Of a stretch of 64,000 bases of DNA, positions 33,603 through 44,347 are shown piece by piece. The DNA is from Blepharisma japonicum (taxonomy: Eukaryota; Ciliophora; Heterotrichea; Heterotrichida; Blepharismidae), in the NCBI GenBank assembly GCA_949751835.1, contig CATKHK010000047.1:186001-250000 (forward strand), written 5' to 3'. A program made the position numbers and the translations under genes. Positions within the stretch are counted from its first letter, which is position 1, and each line of letters begins with the position of its first letter. The notes beneath the pieces are model-generated. The model was given only the letters and a program-made list of their open reading frames with translations, did no database searches and was not told the DNA's origin.

Positions 33603-34781
33603 TTACAGCGCTTCTTTGTACTTTTTCTCAAGTCTTGAAATTTTCTCTTCTTTTTCTTTTAATTCTGAAAGCTTTTTTGATATAAATTTCCTTTGGGAAA
33701 TTTTTGATAAATCTGCTTGAGGGTCAATATATTTTTCAATTGTTTTTTGGTTGATTTTTTTTTGAAGATCTTCTATCATTTTATCAAGAGCCTGCTCTTG
33801 AATGGATATCGTTTCTACTCCTACATTGTGAATTCCTTCTAAAATTTCAAAATCATGCATTTTCTTTATAAGGCTGATTTCTCTGCATGCTAATTCTTCT
33901 TTTTTTAAAATTTTTTCAGATTCTAGCTGAGCTATATTAGCTTGCAAATCAGTGATTTTATGAATTTTCAAACGGTTTCTGTCATAAATAGCTTTTAATT
34001 TGTTATTTTCTTGAGAAAGTGTGAGCTTTGAAGCAGATATTTTTGCTTGTAGATCTACAAGATCTAATTGCATTTCTTTTTGTTTGGTTGCTAAATATAC
34101 ATTTTCAGAGTTCTTTTGGTCGACCTCAAAACTAATCTTAATACATTCACTTAAATCTAACAGCTTTTGAAACTGCATTTGTACAAAATTTCTTTCTTTT
34201 CTTCTATCATCAATTTCACCAATTAAATTCCTAACACTACCTTGCATTTCAATAATTTTATCATTTAATTCCGCTTTATATTTTTCTAAATTTGAAATTT
34301 GAACCAACAAAGAATTCCTCATTTCACTTTCGTTTCATTCAAATTTCTCCAAAGCTTTCTTTTCTCTATTTTCGGAGAATAGCTCTTTCCTTAAATTTTT
34401 TGAATTGGCTTTTTCATTTTCTATTGAATCTGTAGTTGTTCTTATTAAGGTTTTCAATTCTTGATTTTTCTCGACCTTCTTTTTGAGCGCTTCTCTCTTA
34501 CTCTTCAGTAACTTTTCTTTTGCAGAAACAATTTCAGAGAGCTTGAATATTTTAGATTCAAGCTCTTCAAGAGTGGAACTTTTACTTTTTAAGCTTTTTT
34601 CCGATAAGGTTATATCTATGTGTAAAGGATTAGAGTCTGATGTTAAGGTAGAAGATCGAGAATGTACCGTTAATGATTCTGAAGAGGAATATGCAGTTTT
34701 AGGAGTAGTCTTTGAATCATAAAATAGCTGTGGACTCTTTGTTGAGACTTGTAAATAATTTTGAGATTTCAGATCATTCAT
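33603..34781 (-). CDS. Coiled-coil protein, unknown function
   Basis: A 392-aa protein read through one TGA (Trp, in KFEWNESEM) at 34335. The first ~70 residues are Ser/Thr-rich and disordered (SSESLTVHSRSSTLTSDSN). From about residue 75 to the end it is a continuous coiled coil with Leu/Ile heptads (LEELESKIFKLSEIVSAKEK, LKKKVEKNQELKTLIRT, LVDLQAKISASKLTL). No transmembrane segment or enzyme motif. It converges on the ARM-kinase gene, only 26 bp stop to stop. A cytoskeletal or basal-body role is possible but unsupported. Confidence 0.75.
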
Positions 34782-35229
34782 TAAATTTCTTTATTTCATT
34801 GATGTTAGATATCTAAGATATTTAATTAAAACACCAAGCTTGGCTCTAGTAAGAATTTGGCTGGCAAAATAGGCAGCTGGGTTGTATATCTCAGAATAAA
34901 AGATTATGGATATAAAACTGCCATATTCTTGACATTGATGCTTGATAATTTTAAAAATATCATTATTTAAAAGGAATAATCATTTTCTTTATAGTAAAAT
35001 AATTAAAAGGCTAGAGTATTAATGAGTAGATGATTAATCAATTATTTTTTCACTTTTTACTAAAATAATTTAATTTGTTATTTTTAGCGATTTTTGCTGA
35101 TTGAGTTTAATTCAAACCTAAATCGGCTGATTCAATAGCTTTTTATAGTTTAATTAATCTTACCTAATAAGTTGCTTTTTAAAATAACTCTTTATTAGTT
35201 AATTCTTTGTTAATTAAGTTACTTGAAAG
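34782..35229. other. Intergenic spacer, no recognised feature
   Basis: About 448 bp, AT-rich, between two minus-strand genes. It should contain the promoter of the coiled-coil gene. No RNA gene or repeat was recognised. Confidence 0.5.
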
Positions 35230-36234
35230 TTAAATTCCATTGCCCCCTTTATTAAGATCAAGTTCTTCCTCAATTTCTGCTGGTCCTTGATCTTCTTTTT
35301 TAATTGTTTGTTTTTTATTTAAGCCTTCTTTATTTTCTTCCTTCATCGAAATTTTTTTTTCTAATTCTTTATTTTCTTCGAATCCTTGACCTTCTTTTAT
35401 TGTAGGCTTTTTACTTCCTAATTGGAATTTTTCTTCTTCTTCAGCGGCCCCTCCTTCATCTTTGTTTCCTTGAACAGTCTGCTTTCTGCTTTCTTGCTGC
35501 GCTCTCTGTGCTTCAACTATTTCTTCTTTTTTCTCTTCAATAGTTTGCTTTCTAATAATCTCATCTTTCTCTTCTTTAACTGTTGGCTTCCTATTAATTA
35601 GCTCTTCTTTATTATCTTTAACTGTCTGCTCTTTCATCTTTTCTTCTTCATTTTCTTTTACTGTCGGCTTTCTATCAACAGCCTCTTTCTTTTTTTCTTC
35701 CGCATCTGTCTTTTTTTGTTCTTTTTTTTTATTTTCTTTGCCTGGGCTTTTTTCATTGGAATCAGCATGATCAGTTTTATTATTATTATTATTCCCATGC
35801 AGCCTTTCTGTCGAATTCGTATTTTCACTTTTAGATGCATAAGGCTTCCTATATTTTTGAAGCATTTGCTTTAATTCATCACTGCTCAAAGGCTTTACTT
35901 CTTTTTTCTCAAAAGTTTTCTTTCCTGTAGTAACAGCTTTTGGCGATGTCGTCTGTATTTTACTAGTTTTAGCATTTTCTTCAGATAAGACTTGCTCTGC
36001 ATTAGTAAGATATGGTTTCGATCTTTTCGTCTCTGAAAATTGTGATGAATTTGTTTTATCAACAATAATTCCACCCTTAGTTATTAATCCATGCTTCCAT
36101 AAAAGTTTTCTTCTCTTTTTAGAAGCAAAGAAACCAGCAAGATTGCCATCTCTTAATCCATTATATTCCGACATTTTACTCATAGTTGAAGCACAGTCTA
36201 AAACAAACTCAGGCTTACTTTTGGAGCTTTTCAT
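35230..36234 (-). CDS. Highly charged repeat protein with short conserved N-terminal block
   Basis: A 334-aa protein. Residues ~20-60 look globular: MSEYNGLRDGNLAGFFASKK, then RRKLLWKHGLITKGGIIVD. The rest is low-complexity and rich in Lys/Glu. It includes about seven imperfect copies of an R/K-K-x-T-V/I-K-E element (RKPTVKE, EQTVKDN, RKPTVKE, RKQTIEE, RKQTVQG, KKPTIKE, KKQTIKK) spaced 12-30 residues apart, each presenting a basic-flanked threonine that could be phosphorylated. No known catalytic domain. Function unknown. Confidence 0.7.
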   Translation of the reverse strand: MKSSKSKPEFVLDCASTMSKMSEYNGLRDGNLAGFFASKKRRKLLWKHGLITKGGIIVDKTNSSQFSETKRSKPYLTNAEQVLSEENAKTSKIQTTSPKAVTTGKKTFEKKEVKPLSSDELKQMLQKYRKPYASKSENTNSTERLHGNNNNNKTDHADSNEKSPGKENKKKEQKKTDAEEKKKEAVDRKPTVKENEEEKMKEQTVKDNKEELINRKPTVKEEKDEIIRKQTIEEKKEEIVEAQRAQQESRKQTVQGNKDEGGAAEEEEKFQLGSKKPTIKEGQGFEENKELEKKISMKEENKEGLNKKQTIKKEDQGPAEIEEELDLNKGGNGI

Positions 36235-36319
36235 ATTTTTATAAAAATCTAAACCATTTATCTAGAATTTAAAATAAATTCTATTTATCATATAAATTCA
36301 TTTATATTTACCAATAATA

Positions 36320-36994
36320 TTACTTGTTTGACTGGGTGATTATGATTGGTATTATGATATAGAGAATGATTGCAATCACCACAAAAATCAAAATACAATT
36401 AATTTTCACCTTTCTCCAATACATCATTCTTTCTAATCTTTTTGAATCATTTTGAAATACTCTTGCGTTTCCTTCTAAACTCTGAGCTTTTGCTGCGACC
36501 ACTTCTGCAGCTTCAGTATTACGTAAAACTTGTTGAATCCCGGCTTGCGCAATATTCTGTACTTCTAAGACTTGGGAATTTACAGTATAAAGTTTATCAA
36601 TATTGCGAAGATCTTCATATTTCATGGCAAGATTTCTCAATTCTCCTCCCATTACTTTGGTATATGCATCTGCTGGGCATGTTAACAAAACGTCAGTTCC
36701 TTGATTTGTAAACATGCGCTCAAGTTCGTCAAGAAGGGCTGTTGCATAACGATCAGGATACCCATTGCGTGCTAACACCAGATAACAGATTTTATTTGAG
36801 TCTCCTTTAGCGAACCATGTACCATATTCAGATCCTACCCTTGTCCGCCATTCACCATCTGACTCATTCATAAGAATTCCTTGCAGCTCGTTACGAGGAG
36901 TGTCTCTGAGATTTCTATCATTTCCATAGGTAGCAATTATAAGGCCTTCTCCTGATCTACCGACTCCAATGTATTTTATGTTGGATTCCATCAT
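36320..36994 (-). CDS. Longin-domain R-SNARE (VAMP7/synaptobrevin-like)
   Basis: A 224-aa protein with the full longin-SNARE layout: an N-terminal longin domain (residues ~1-125, with LVLARNGYPDRYATALLDEL), a SNARE helix (~140-195, VQNIAQAGIQQVLRNTEAAE and following), the juxtamembrane YWRKVKIN and a C-terminal anchor IFVVIAIILYIIIPIII. It would sit on vesicle or vacuole membranes and drive fusion with Q-SNAREs. When the helix is aligned with VAMP2 (VLERDQKL), the ionic zero-layer Arg position falls on Asn (VLRNTEAA), with Arg shifted one residue. Two ATG codons are adjacent at the start; either may be used. Confidence 0.88.
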   Translation of the reverse strand: MMESNIKYIGVGRSGEGLIIATYGNDRNLRDTPRNELQGILMNESDGEWRTRVGSEYGTWFAKGDSNKICYLVLARNGYPDRYATALLDELERMFTNQGTDVLLTCPADAYTKVMGGELRNLAMKYEDLRNIDKLYTVNSQVLEVQNIAQAGIQQVLRNTEAAEVVAAKAQSLEGNARVFQNDSKRLERMMYWRKVKINCILIFVVIAIILYIIIPIIITQSNK

Positions 36995-37071
36995 AAATGT
37001 ATATTTATTATCTGGAACAGAAGTTTATAAATTTTCCAATATTTGATAAAGTGTGGTTTATTATGATTAAT

Positions 37072-40000
37072 TTATGAATTTTTAGATGAGCTTTGAGATC
37101 TCTGTTGTGGACTTTTAAAACTAGCGAACTGTGCCTTTGGAGAAACTTCAGAACTCAATTTTGTCGGCGTAGTTTTTCCACTATAAAGATTATATCTTGC
37201 CATATCCTCAAACGAAATATTAGTGCTCAATGACACTTCAGAAGACTTTTTTGGTATCAATCTTTGCCGCGGCGCTTTTAATTTTTCGTTTTCTTTTTTT
37301 AAACTATCCTGCCTTTTTAGCACATGTGTTAGCTGATGTTGTGCTTCAGTCTGGTTAGACATTATTGAATCTTTTTCAAGTGCCCATTTTGCTCTTTCTT
37401 TTTCATGCAAAATAAATTGCTGAGATTTGTGGGCTTCAAGCTCTTTAATTTTTTTTTCATATTCGTTAATCCTGTTTTTCCATTCATCTCTTTCTTTTGA
37501 AAACTTGTCCATTAGCTGCATAAGGCCTTCTTGGCTGGTTTCTCTTTCTTGTTTAATTTCGTTTTCTAGTATTCTGACTGCTTCTTGAGATTGCAACATT
37601 TTTCTGTCACATGAGACAGTAATTGATTCTTTTTCTTGTTTTTCTTTTTCGATTTCTTCAGTTAATTCTTGGATTTTTCTTTCACTTTGACGGTATTTTT
37701 CTTTAATTTCTTTCTGTTGGGAGTCATTTTTACTTTGGATTTCTGCAATTTGTAAGCTGAATTTTGCTTCGATTGAAGAAATCATAGAGGCTGTTTTGGC
37801 TTCAATTTTTTCTTTTTCTGAAAAGGATTTTGATTTAATTTCTTCGACAATTGAGTCGAATTTTTCTTGGGCTGATGCCAGTTCTTTTCGGGCTTGATCT
37901 CTTTGCTGGAGGAGAAAATTGAATTTATTTTCCCAAAGACTTTTATCTCTGTCATAGGAAAGCTGCCTTGTGCTTAGCTCTCTATCAAGTTTAGATATTT
38001 GGACCTTTAGATTTTCAAATTCGTTATTATTTGTGGATACTTCTAATTTTGATTTTCCTGGAGATTTATCCTGGATTTCCCGATATTGTCTTTCTAATTC
38101 TGAATATTTTTTCGTTAATTCCTCTATTTTTTCTTCATAAGATGATTTTTCTTTTTCAAATTCAGCGTTTTGTTTAGCATTAGATGATGATAATTGTTTG
38201 AGAGTTTTTTTAGTATCTGATAATTTCAGCTGAAGGGCTTCATTTTCTTTAAAAAGTCTCTGTGTTATAATATCTGTTTTTGATCCCGCTTCATCTTTTA
38301 ATGCCATTATTGACTCTTTATAGTGAGATTCGCTTTCTTCCAGCTGCATTTCAGTTTCTGCTAGTTTTTTCTGCAGCATTTCAATATCATTTGCAGACAG
38401 TGCCAGTTCTCTTTTTGCTTTACTATTTGCTTTTGCTAATTCCAGCATCAATTCATCTTTTTCTCCTTTAATCTTGTTAAGTTGGTCTAATAAAATGCTT
38501 TTTTCGCTTATATATTTTTCATTTAATTCTTCAAAATCTTTTACTTTTGCATTTAGCTGCCTGTCAATTTGTTCTTTTGAGTGTCTCAATAAAATTAAAT
38601 TTTTTTCTTTTTCTGCAATATCTGTCGCCATTGTTTCCAATTTATCAAAAAGTCCTTGTCTCTGCTGGTTAAAGCTTTCTTGATGAGATTCAAGGGCATT
38701 TGAATGAAAATCATATGTAGAATCCAGTTGAGTTTTTAAATTAGCAATATGCTTTTCTAGGCTCTCTGTTTTCTGGTTATCTAATTCAATTCTTTCATTT
38801 AATTTGGTGATTTCTTCTGTGTAAAATGCTTCCATTTCTCTAAATTCGTTATGCAAAGACGTGATTTCTTCTTCGTGATTGCCGGCTTCTATTTCAAGCT
38901 GCCTTTCATAGTCATCAGTAATTTCTTCGATATGTCTTCCTGCTTTTGATTTTTCTTGCTGGATTCTTTGGTCAAACCGATTTTTTTCTTGCTCGTAAAA
39001 CCCTTTAAGCTGCATAAGTGCGGCTTCATGCTGAGATTTGAGGAGCTCTATTTCATCGTGATAAGAAGATTTTATATGCTCGATTTCTTTTTCGTACTCA
39101 ATAGAATTCACTCTTTTATGAGACTCTGGCTGAGTGTTTTTTCTGGATAATTTAGATTGTAGTTCTGATTTTTCTGAGGAGAGCCCTTCTATTTGTTCTT
39201 TAAATAAGTTTTCTTTATGAATCCAATCATTTCGTTCTAGCTTTAGCTTGGATTCTAGTTTATTATTAATGTCAGTCAATTCGTCGAGTTTTGAGCTCAT
39301 TTGTGATCTTAATGATTCGTTTTCTTTTGTTAATTTTAATATTTTTTCAGATTGCTCATTGTGGATTTCATCAAAATTTGTGCTGTTTTCGCTCACTTTG
39401 TTGATTTCTAATGCTGAGATCATGCTTTCATAATATTTTTTATCTTCTTCTCTTTTATTCTTGTGTTCTGCTACTTCTTGCTCCAAAAATTCAATTTTTT
39501 GGACTAAAATGGCGTTATCTTGTGCCCAAATAGACATATCGTTCCTTAAAAGCTCTTCACTACCTCTTAGCTTTTTTTCTGTTTCTTCTAATCTTGCTCT
39601 GAGCCTGGCAGTTGATTTAATATTTTCTTGCTGCTGCTCCGCTAATTTTTCTTTAAATTCTTCATCTTTTTCTTTTAATCCCTGGCTTAACATTTCATTC
39701 TGATTTTGCAGCTCTTTTATGATTTTTAAATTTTGTGCTTGATTTTCTTGTATTTTTGATTGTAAATCTTCAATTATTTGCTCTTTATTTTCAATCTCAT
39801 TTTCAAACTCGCCGATTTCCTTTATTTGCAAATCTAATTTTTCTTGAAATTGCGAAATTTGTGACTCAAATTTATTTTGCATTAATTTCAATACTTGGTT
39901 ATGATCGTTCCTTACTTCTTTTATTTTATCAGCAGATGCTTTATCCCTCTGTTTATAATCGTCAAGAGAATTCTCTAAAAATGATATTTTTTGGGTTAAA

Positions 40001-41829
40001 AGAGCTTTTTCTTCTTCAAACCCTGCGATTTTTATAGCATTTTCTCTTTCAAATTCTTTTGCATAGTCATTCAGCTCAGAAACTTTTGTGTTTGATAGCT
40101 CAACCTCTTTTTGGTATTTAGCTTTATATTTATCTAAAGTATCTCTTAGCTCGTTTTCTAATTTATCTTTTTCTTCAATTAAATGCAATACTTGTTCTTT
40201 TAATGACTTTTCTTTTGCTGCATATTCTGATTTTTCTCCTTGTAATAAATTAATTTTGTTTAATGAGTCATTTCGTTCAGAAATTAATTTTTCTTCTGTG
40301 AACTTTAATTCTGACTCTAATCTTATTATTTGTTCACTTGATATTGTGTGCTGCAATTCTATTTCATTTAATGCTTGTTTCAGCATATTATCCGCCACTT
40401 TTTTTAATTTTTCTCTAAAAAATTCCAAAAAATACTCTTTGCTGTTTGGTCCTTTTGGTCCAAAACTATCAAAATCATTTTCAAAGCTCCTTAAAGCTTT
40501 TTCGAAATCTATAAGTTTATTAATTTCTCCTTGCTTGATTTTTTTGTCAATTTCTATATATTTCTCAGCCAAAAATTTTGCGCACTCAATTTTAGTCTCA
40601 TTTATATTTTCATCTTTAAGGAGTTCAAATTTTTCTTTTATATGTGCTGTAAGCTCTTCTAAATATCATGATTTATCTTCGCCTACACTTCTGCTTTCAA
40701 AGTACTTAAATGCTGCATTTTTAGATGTCTTATGATATATTACTAGCTTTTCATAAGGGACTGGAAACATTTCTTCTGCACATTTTTCTAATGTTTTTTG
40801 GTAGATTTCTTTGGATTCTTCAAAAATTTTTCTGTTTTGATTTTGGCAGATATAACTTCAGGCATCTTCAAGGTTTGGAACTACCCCAGAATTGATAGAC
40901 TCAACATAAGATTCTAAATAGCTCCCAATCATTTCGCCAGACAGCTCTCTTCCATTCATAACCTTAGCATTTATATTTTCTAGCACTTTTCTTCTTACTT
41001 CAAGCATCTGCTCTACAAATTCTGGCCTTAACTGATTTAATTCCATATCATCAAGCCTCTGTAAATCTTCTTCTCTTGAGATCGGCCTAACAAGCGTGCA
41101 GCAGTCAATTTCCTTAAAAAAATTCGCTAATAATTTTCTTATACGATTTTTTTCTTCAATTGTGTCAGAAAAACCTTTTTGGGGCTGTAAGGCTTTTTCT
41201 AAATATTCTTTCGGTGTAAGATTTTTGCCTTCAGAATCGACTAATTTTAAGGTGAAATCTCTGACAACCCATAAAAATGAAGGAAAATACTCAGCGTAGT
41301 CTTCACAGTCAAGTTCATCTGATTGTGAGCTTTTAATGTGAATATGTTTGGTTAAGTTGACGACTAGGCTTAAATTTTGAATGGCATCTTCATCAATTGC
41401 ACCTACAGAATTATAAATAAAATTAGAGCTCAATAAGATTGCTAGAGAAAAAATGCGAGTGTCGTGGTTGGAGTCTTCGTCTAGTGCTCCTATACCTTCA
41501 GAGTCGATAATTATAACATTACATGGTTTTCCATCTTTTGTCATTCCAGAAATGGGAGATCCCCAAATCCATAAGCCTTTTGTGCAGGGATTCACTGTTG
41601 GTCCGACTCCGAAGCCTTTTTTACGGTTTAGTAGCACTCTGTTAAGTAAATATGATTTACCAGTGCGATACATTCCTGCTACGCAGATTACCCCTATAGG
41701 TTCATTCAAGGATTTCAAAAAATCAATCCCATTTTGTTCCAATTGAAATTTTCTTGTGTTGTTGTCGTATGAGATAAGAAGCAATGGTTCTTCATAATAT
41801 TCTACTAGAGAGGTCTGCAAATGATCCAT
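37072..41829 (-). CDS. Guanylate-binding protein GTPase fused to a giant coiled coil
   Basis: A 1585-aa single-exon protein; TGA at the end of the GTPase part (EDAWSYICQ) and near 40668 (KSWYLEEL) are Trp. The N-terminal ~320 aa form a GB1/RHD3-type large GTPase: P-loop GMYRTGKSYLLN (52-63), switch PCTKGLWIWG (81-90), G3 DSEG (109-112) and the RD guanine-binding motif in WVVRDFTL. A GBP-type helical middle region follows to ~residue 420. About 1100 residues of nearly uninterrupted coiled coil come next, then a Ser-rich end. Typical GBPs are ~600 aa, so the tail is a large extension. Such GTPases dimerise on GTP and act on membranes; the rod suggests tethering or cytoskeletal roles. Confidence 0.9.
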
Positions 41830-42199
41830 TTGAAAAGATTTATTTTAATAATTTCAATAATGGAGAACTCATGAGAAATTGATATGCTTATTATATCTGG
41901 CAGCTGAAATGATGGATATTCAGATTTAATTTTGAAGTTTATTATTAAAATTTAAGAAAATAAATTCTAAATTTTCTCTAGTGAGCGAGCAAAACATGGA
42001 AAAATACTAATTTTTGGAGAATAAAGCCTCTTTTCGAAACATAAATTAAGAAAAAACAAAAATTAACCCCTTCTAATCAAGCAAAAGCTTTATACTCGCT
42101 TATAGAAAGAACTAGAGCAAGTTAATAATAAATATTAAAATAATTGAAGAGTAAATGCAAAATAATCTTGATCTTTTAAGTGAGTTTAAGGATTAAAAT
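41830..42199. other. Intergenic spacer upstream of GBP gene
   Basis: About 370 bp of AT-rich DNA between the GBP start and the stop of the next minus-strand gene. It should hold the GBP promoter. Nothing else recognised. Confidence 0.5.
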
Positions 42200-42694
42200 T
42201 TATTTGTCTTCTGAGATTTCATTCATAAGAGATAATTGCTCTCCTCCTGTGTATTTATCAAAATAGAAAAATGTAAGCCCTTTAAAAATCCCAAGCAGGT
42301 TTAAGTTAATAAACATCATCCAAGGTGCAATTCCCTAGATAATCATTACAAGATGGATTAAGAAAAAGCTTTTTACATTGGGAAGTAGGTATCTAAAAGC
42401 TCGAATGCACCGAGGATAAGTATAAGTTAAAGAAATCCCAAAAGCCCACAACGACGCCTGAATTAATTGTTACAATAGTCGGCACCAAAGTAAAAAAATA
42501 AGAACTTCAACCATGGTTTTTTTGTTTTGGGACAAACAATATCCTTGATTCCTCAATTTGTCCAAGATACAATCTTCTATTAAGCGTAACTTTTATATTT
42601 TTTTACCTTCTAAATGTTTTCCATATGTATTATTTTCTGAAAGATAAGTATCAGGCCTAGTTCTTTTCATATGATCTTCCAAAAATTCATCCAT
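42200..42694 (-). CDS. Small polytopic membrane protein, four exons
   Basis: A 148-aa protein assembled from exons 42607-42694, 42474-42589, 42350-42457 and 42200-42334. Introns are 17 nt (GTAAAAAAATATAAAAG), 16 nt (GTAACAATTAATTCAG) and 15 nt (GTAATGATTATCTAG). Every frame is open only when all three are removed, and the joined protein is hydrophobic and coherent: NHGWSSYFFTLVPTIASLWA, FGISLTYTYPRCIRAF, KSFFLIHLGIAPWMMFINL, GIFKGLTFFYFDKYTGGEQ. Two or three membrane spans. No family recognised. The ATG is only 44 bp from the divergent four-TM gene A2. A 3'-truncated copy lies at 17656-17993. Confidence 0.75.
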
Positions 42695-42738
42695 TTTATA
42701 CACATTTTTAGCTTCAATAAGAAAGTGTAATAATTAAA
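42695..42738. promoter_or_regulatory. 44-bp bidirectional start-to-start region
   Basis: Only 44 bp separate the ATG codons of two divergent genes. The same 44-bp spacing is kept in the duplicate (17994-18037). Any core promoter must lie here or within coding sequence. Confidence 0.55.
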
Positions 42739-43257
42739 ATGGGCGACAATAGGAATCTTGAATTTATAAACATAGTTTCTGCTATAGAGAGCAAAATTAT
42801 GTGCGATGCAGTATTTTATATAACTATTTTCTTTATACCTGTGATGCTTTTTGTAGTGCTTGGGGCTTATATTGAATTCATTTGCTTTCTTGCTCTTATT
42901 ATGCTACCTTATCTTGCTCTTGGAATTTTAGGGTACTTATCTGTTAAGCACAAGAATAAAACACTATTAACAATTTATATTGTTTTACTAATTATTATTG
43001 CAGTTTTGAATGCAATATTGACAATTCTTTCAATAATCAGTTTAGTTAGAACAAGTATATGGTATTCTAAAGTAGATTGCTCAAATGATGATTGTCCATT
43101 AGGAAGAGCATTAGGATTTGGGCTGATAATTTTGAATTCTATAACAATTGTAATCAGCCCAGCTATAATTGCAAAAATTATTTTTTCAGTAAAGAATAGT
43201 AGACTTTACAAGAAAATGCTTTTCTCAAGTCCAATCAACACATATCTTTTATATTAG
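42739..43257 (+). CDS. Four-TM membrane protein A2
   Basis: A 172-aa protein with four hydrophobic helices: ITIFFIPVMLFVVLGAY, ICFLALIMLPYLALGILGY, TIYIVLLIIIAVLNAILTI and GFGLIILNSITIVISPAII. A polar loop with two cysteines (VDCSNDDCPLG) lies before the last helix. N- and C-termini are predicted on the same side. Close paralogue of A1 (18038) and distant relative of B2 and C, which share the I-L-N-x-x-L-x-I-x-S-I-I-S-L-V motif. Not a tetraspanin by motif. Stop TAG. Confidence 0.78.
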   Translation: MGDNRNLEFINIVSAIESKIMCDAVFYITIFFIPVMLFVVLGAYIEFICFLALIMLPYLALGILGYLSVKHKNKTLLTIYIVLLIIIAVLNAILTILSIISLVRTSIWYSKVDCSNDDCPLGRALGFGLIILNSITIVISPAIIAKIIFSVKNSRLYKKMLFSSPINTYLLY

Positions 43258-43822
43258 TTGAGTAAATATTATTTATTAATGTTGAGTTAAATAATCTATT
43301 ATATATAATGGCAGATATAGATAGGATTCTATTATCTCTGTAAATATCAAATAAAATTAGATGAATTCGAAAGATACTAAATCACGATCTCCATTAAGCA
43401 GAAAACAATCAAATTAAGCTTATGCCCTATTTAAGTTTTATTAAGGCAATATGAAGTTTTAAACAGATTTTATTTTAGACTCTTTAGATTGGATATCTTA
43501 TCCCCAGAAGAAATATTAAAAATTTTAATTAATATTATTGAGTACTAATTTGAAAATAATCTTTTAATAAATGATGTTTTGTTGCTACAGAAAATATTTT
43601 TTGTGAATTTTATTACTATATTAAAATCCATAATTTTTGGTGGCAAAAATGAATCAAATCAAAGAGCTATCACACCTTGGAGGGCTATAAAATTTCACAC
43701 AAATTCCAATAGCGAGCAGCTTTAGGGTATTTGCTGCAGAGACTTCCAAATATTTTGCATTTAAAATTTTAGATATCAAGATTAAGATAGTAATATTTTA
43801 TAATTGGACTTTATATATTAAA
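43258..43822. other. Spacer between four-TM genes A2 and B2
   Basis: About 565 bp, conserved in the duplicate at 18566-19145. Part of it near 43.65-43.8 kb (GAGCTATCACACCTTGG, TTTAGGGTATTTGCTGC) recurs before gene C at ~45.2 kb, so it probably carries the B/C promoter. No coding potential seen. Confidence 0.5.
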
Positions 43823-44347
43823 ATGGACTACTCAGGCGATAGTCCTTTTCTCCTTAAAAGCAAGATCAACAAAATCAAATGCCAATCCGCGTTTTATATT
43901 CTATCATTTTTTATTCCAGGCTTATTAGTATTATTTATGTGGCATGAAGTTAGTTCTATTGCGTTTATGATTGTCACAATGCTGCCATACCTTATATTAG
44001 GACTCTTTGGATATTTTTCCACACAGACTGAAAATAGTTTTTGATTTACAATTTACGGTATTTTAGCAGGCATTCTTTCAATTTTGAATGTTGTATTGGT
44101 AATATTTTCAATAATTAGCTTAGTATGAGCGGGTTTTAGTTATGGTTCAATTTGCCCAGATAGACAAGATGAAGACTGCAATTTCAGCAAAGGATTGATT
44201 ATGCTACTCATGATACTTAATATTTTGACTATAGTTATAGGCACTTTATTTGCGATTTTACTTGCTTTCTCAGCAAAGCATGGTATTCAGTGTAGAAGAC
44301 TTATAGATCAATCGCCGGCAGCTCAAAGATTTGTTTCATATGTGTAA
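43823..44347 (+). CDS. Four-TM membrane protein B2
   Basis: A 174-aa protein, with two TGA codons read as Trp (NSFWFTIYG and SLVWAGFSY). Four hydrophobic helices, and a cysteine-bearing loop (ICPDRQDEDCNFSKG) between the third and fourth. It ends QRFVSYV then TAA. Its copy in the array (19146) is frameshifted, so this is the functional member of the pair. Nearest relative is gene C at 45356, which reads Trp as TGG at the second site. Function unknown. Confidence 0.82.
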
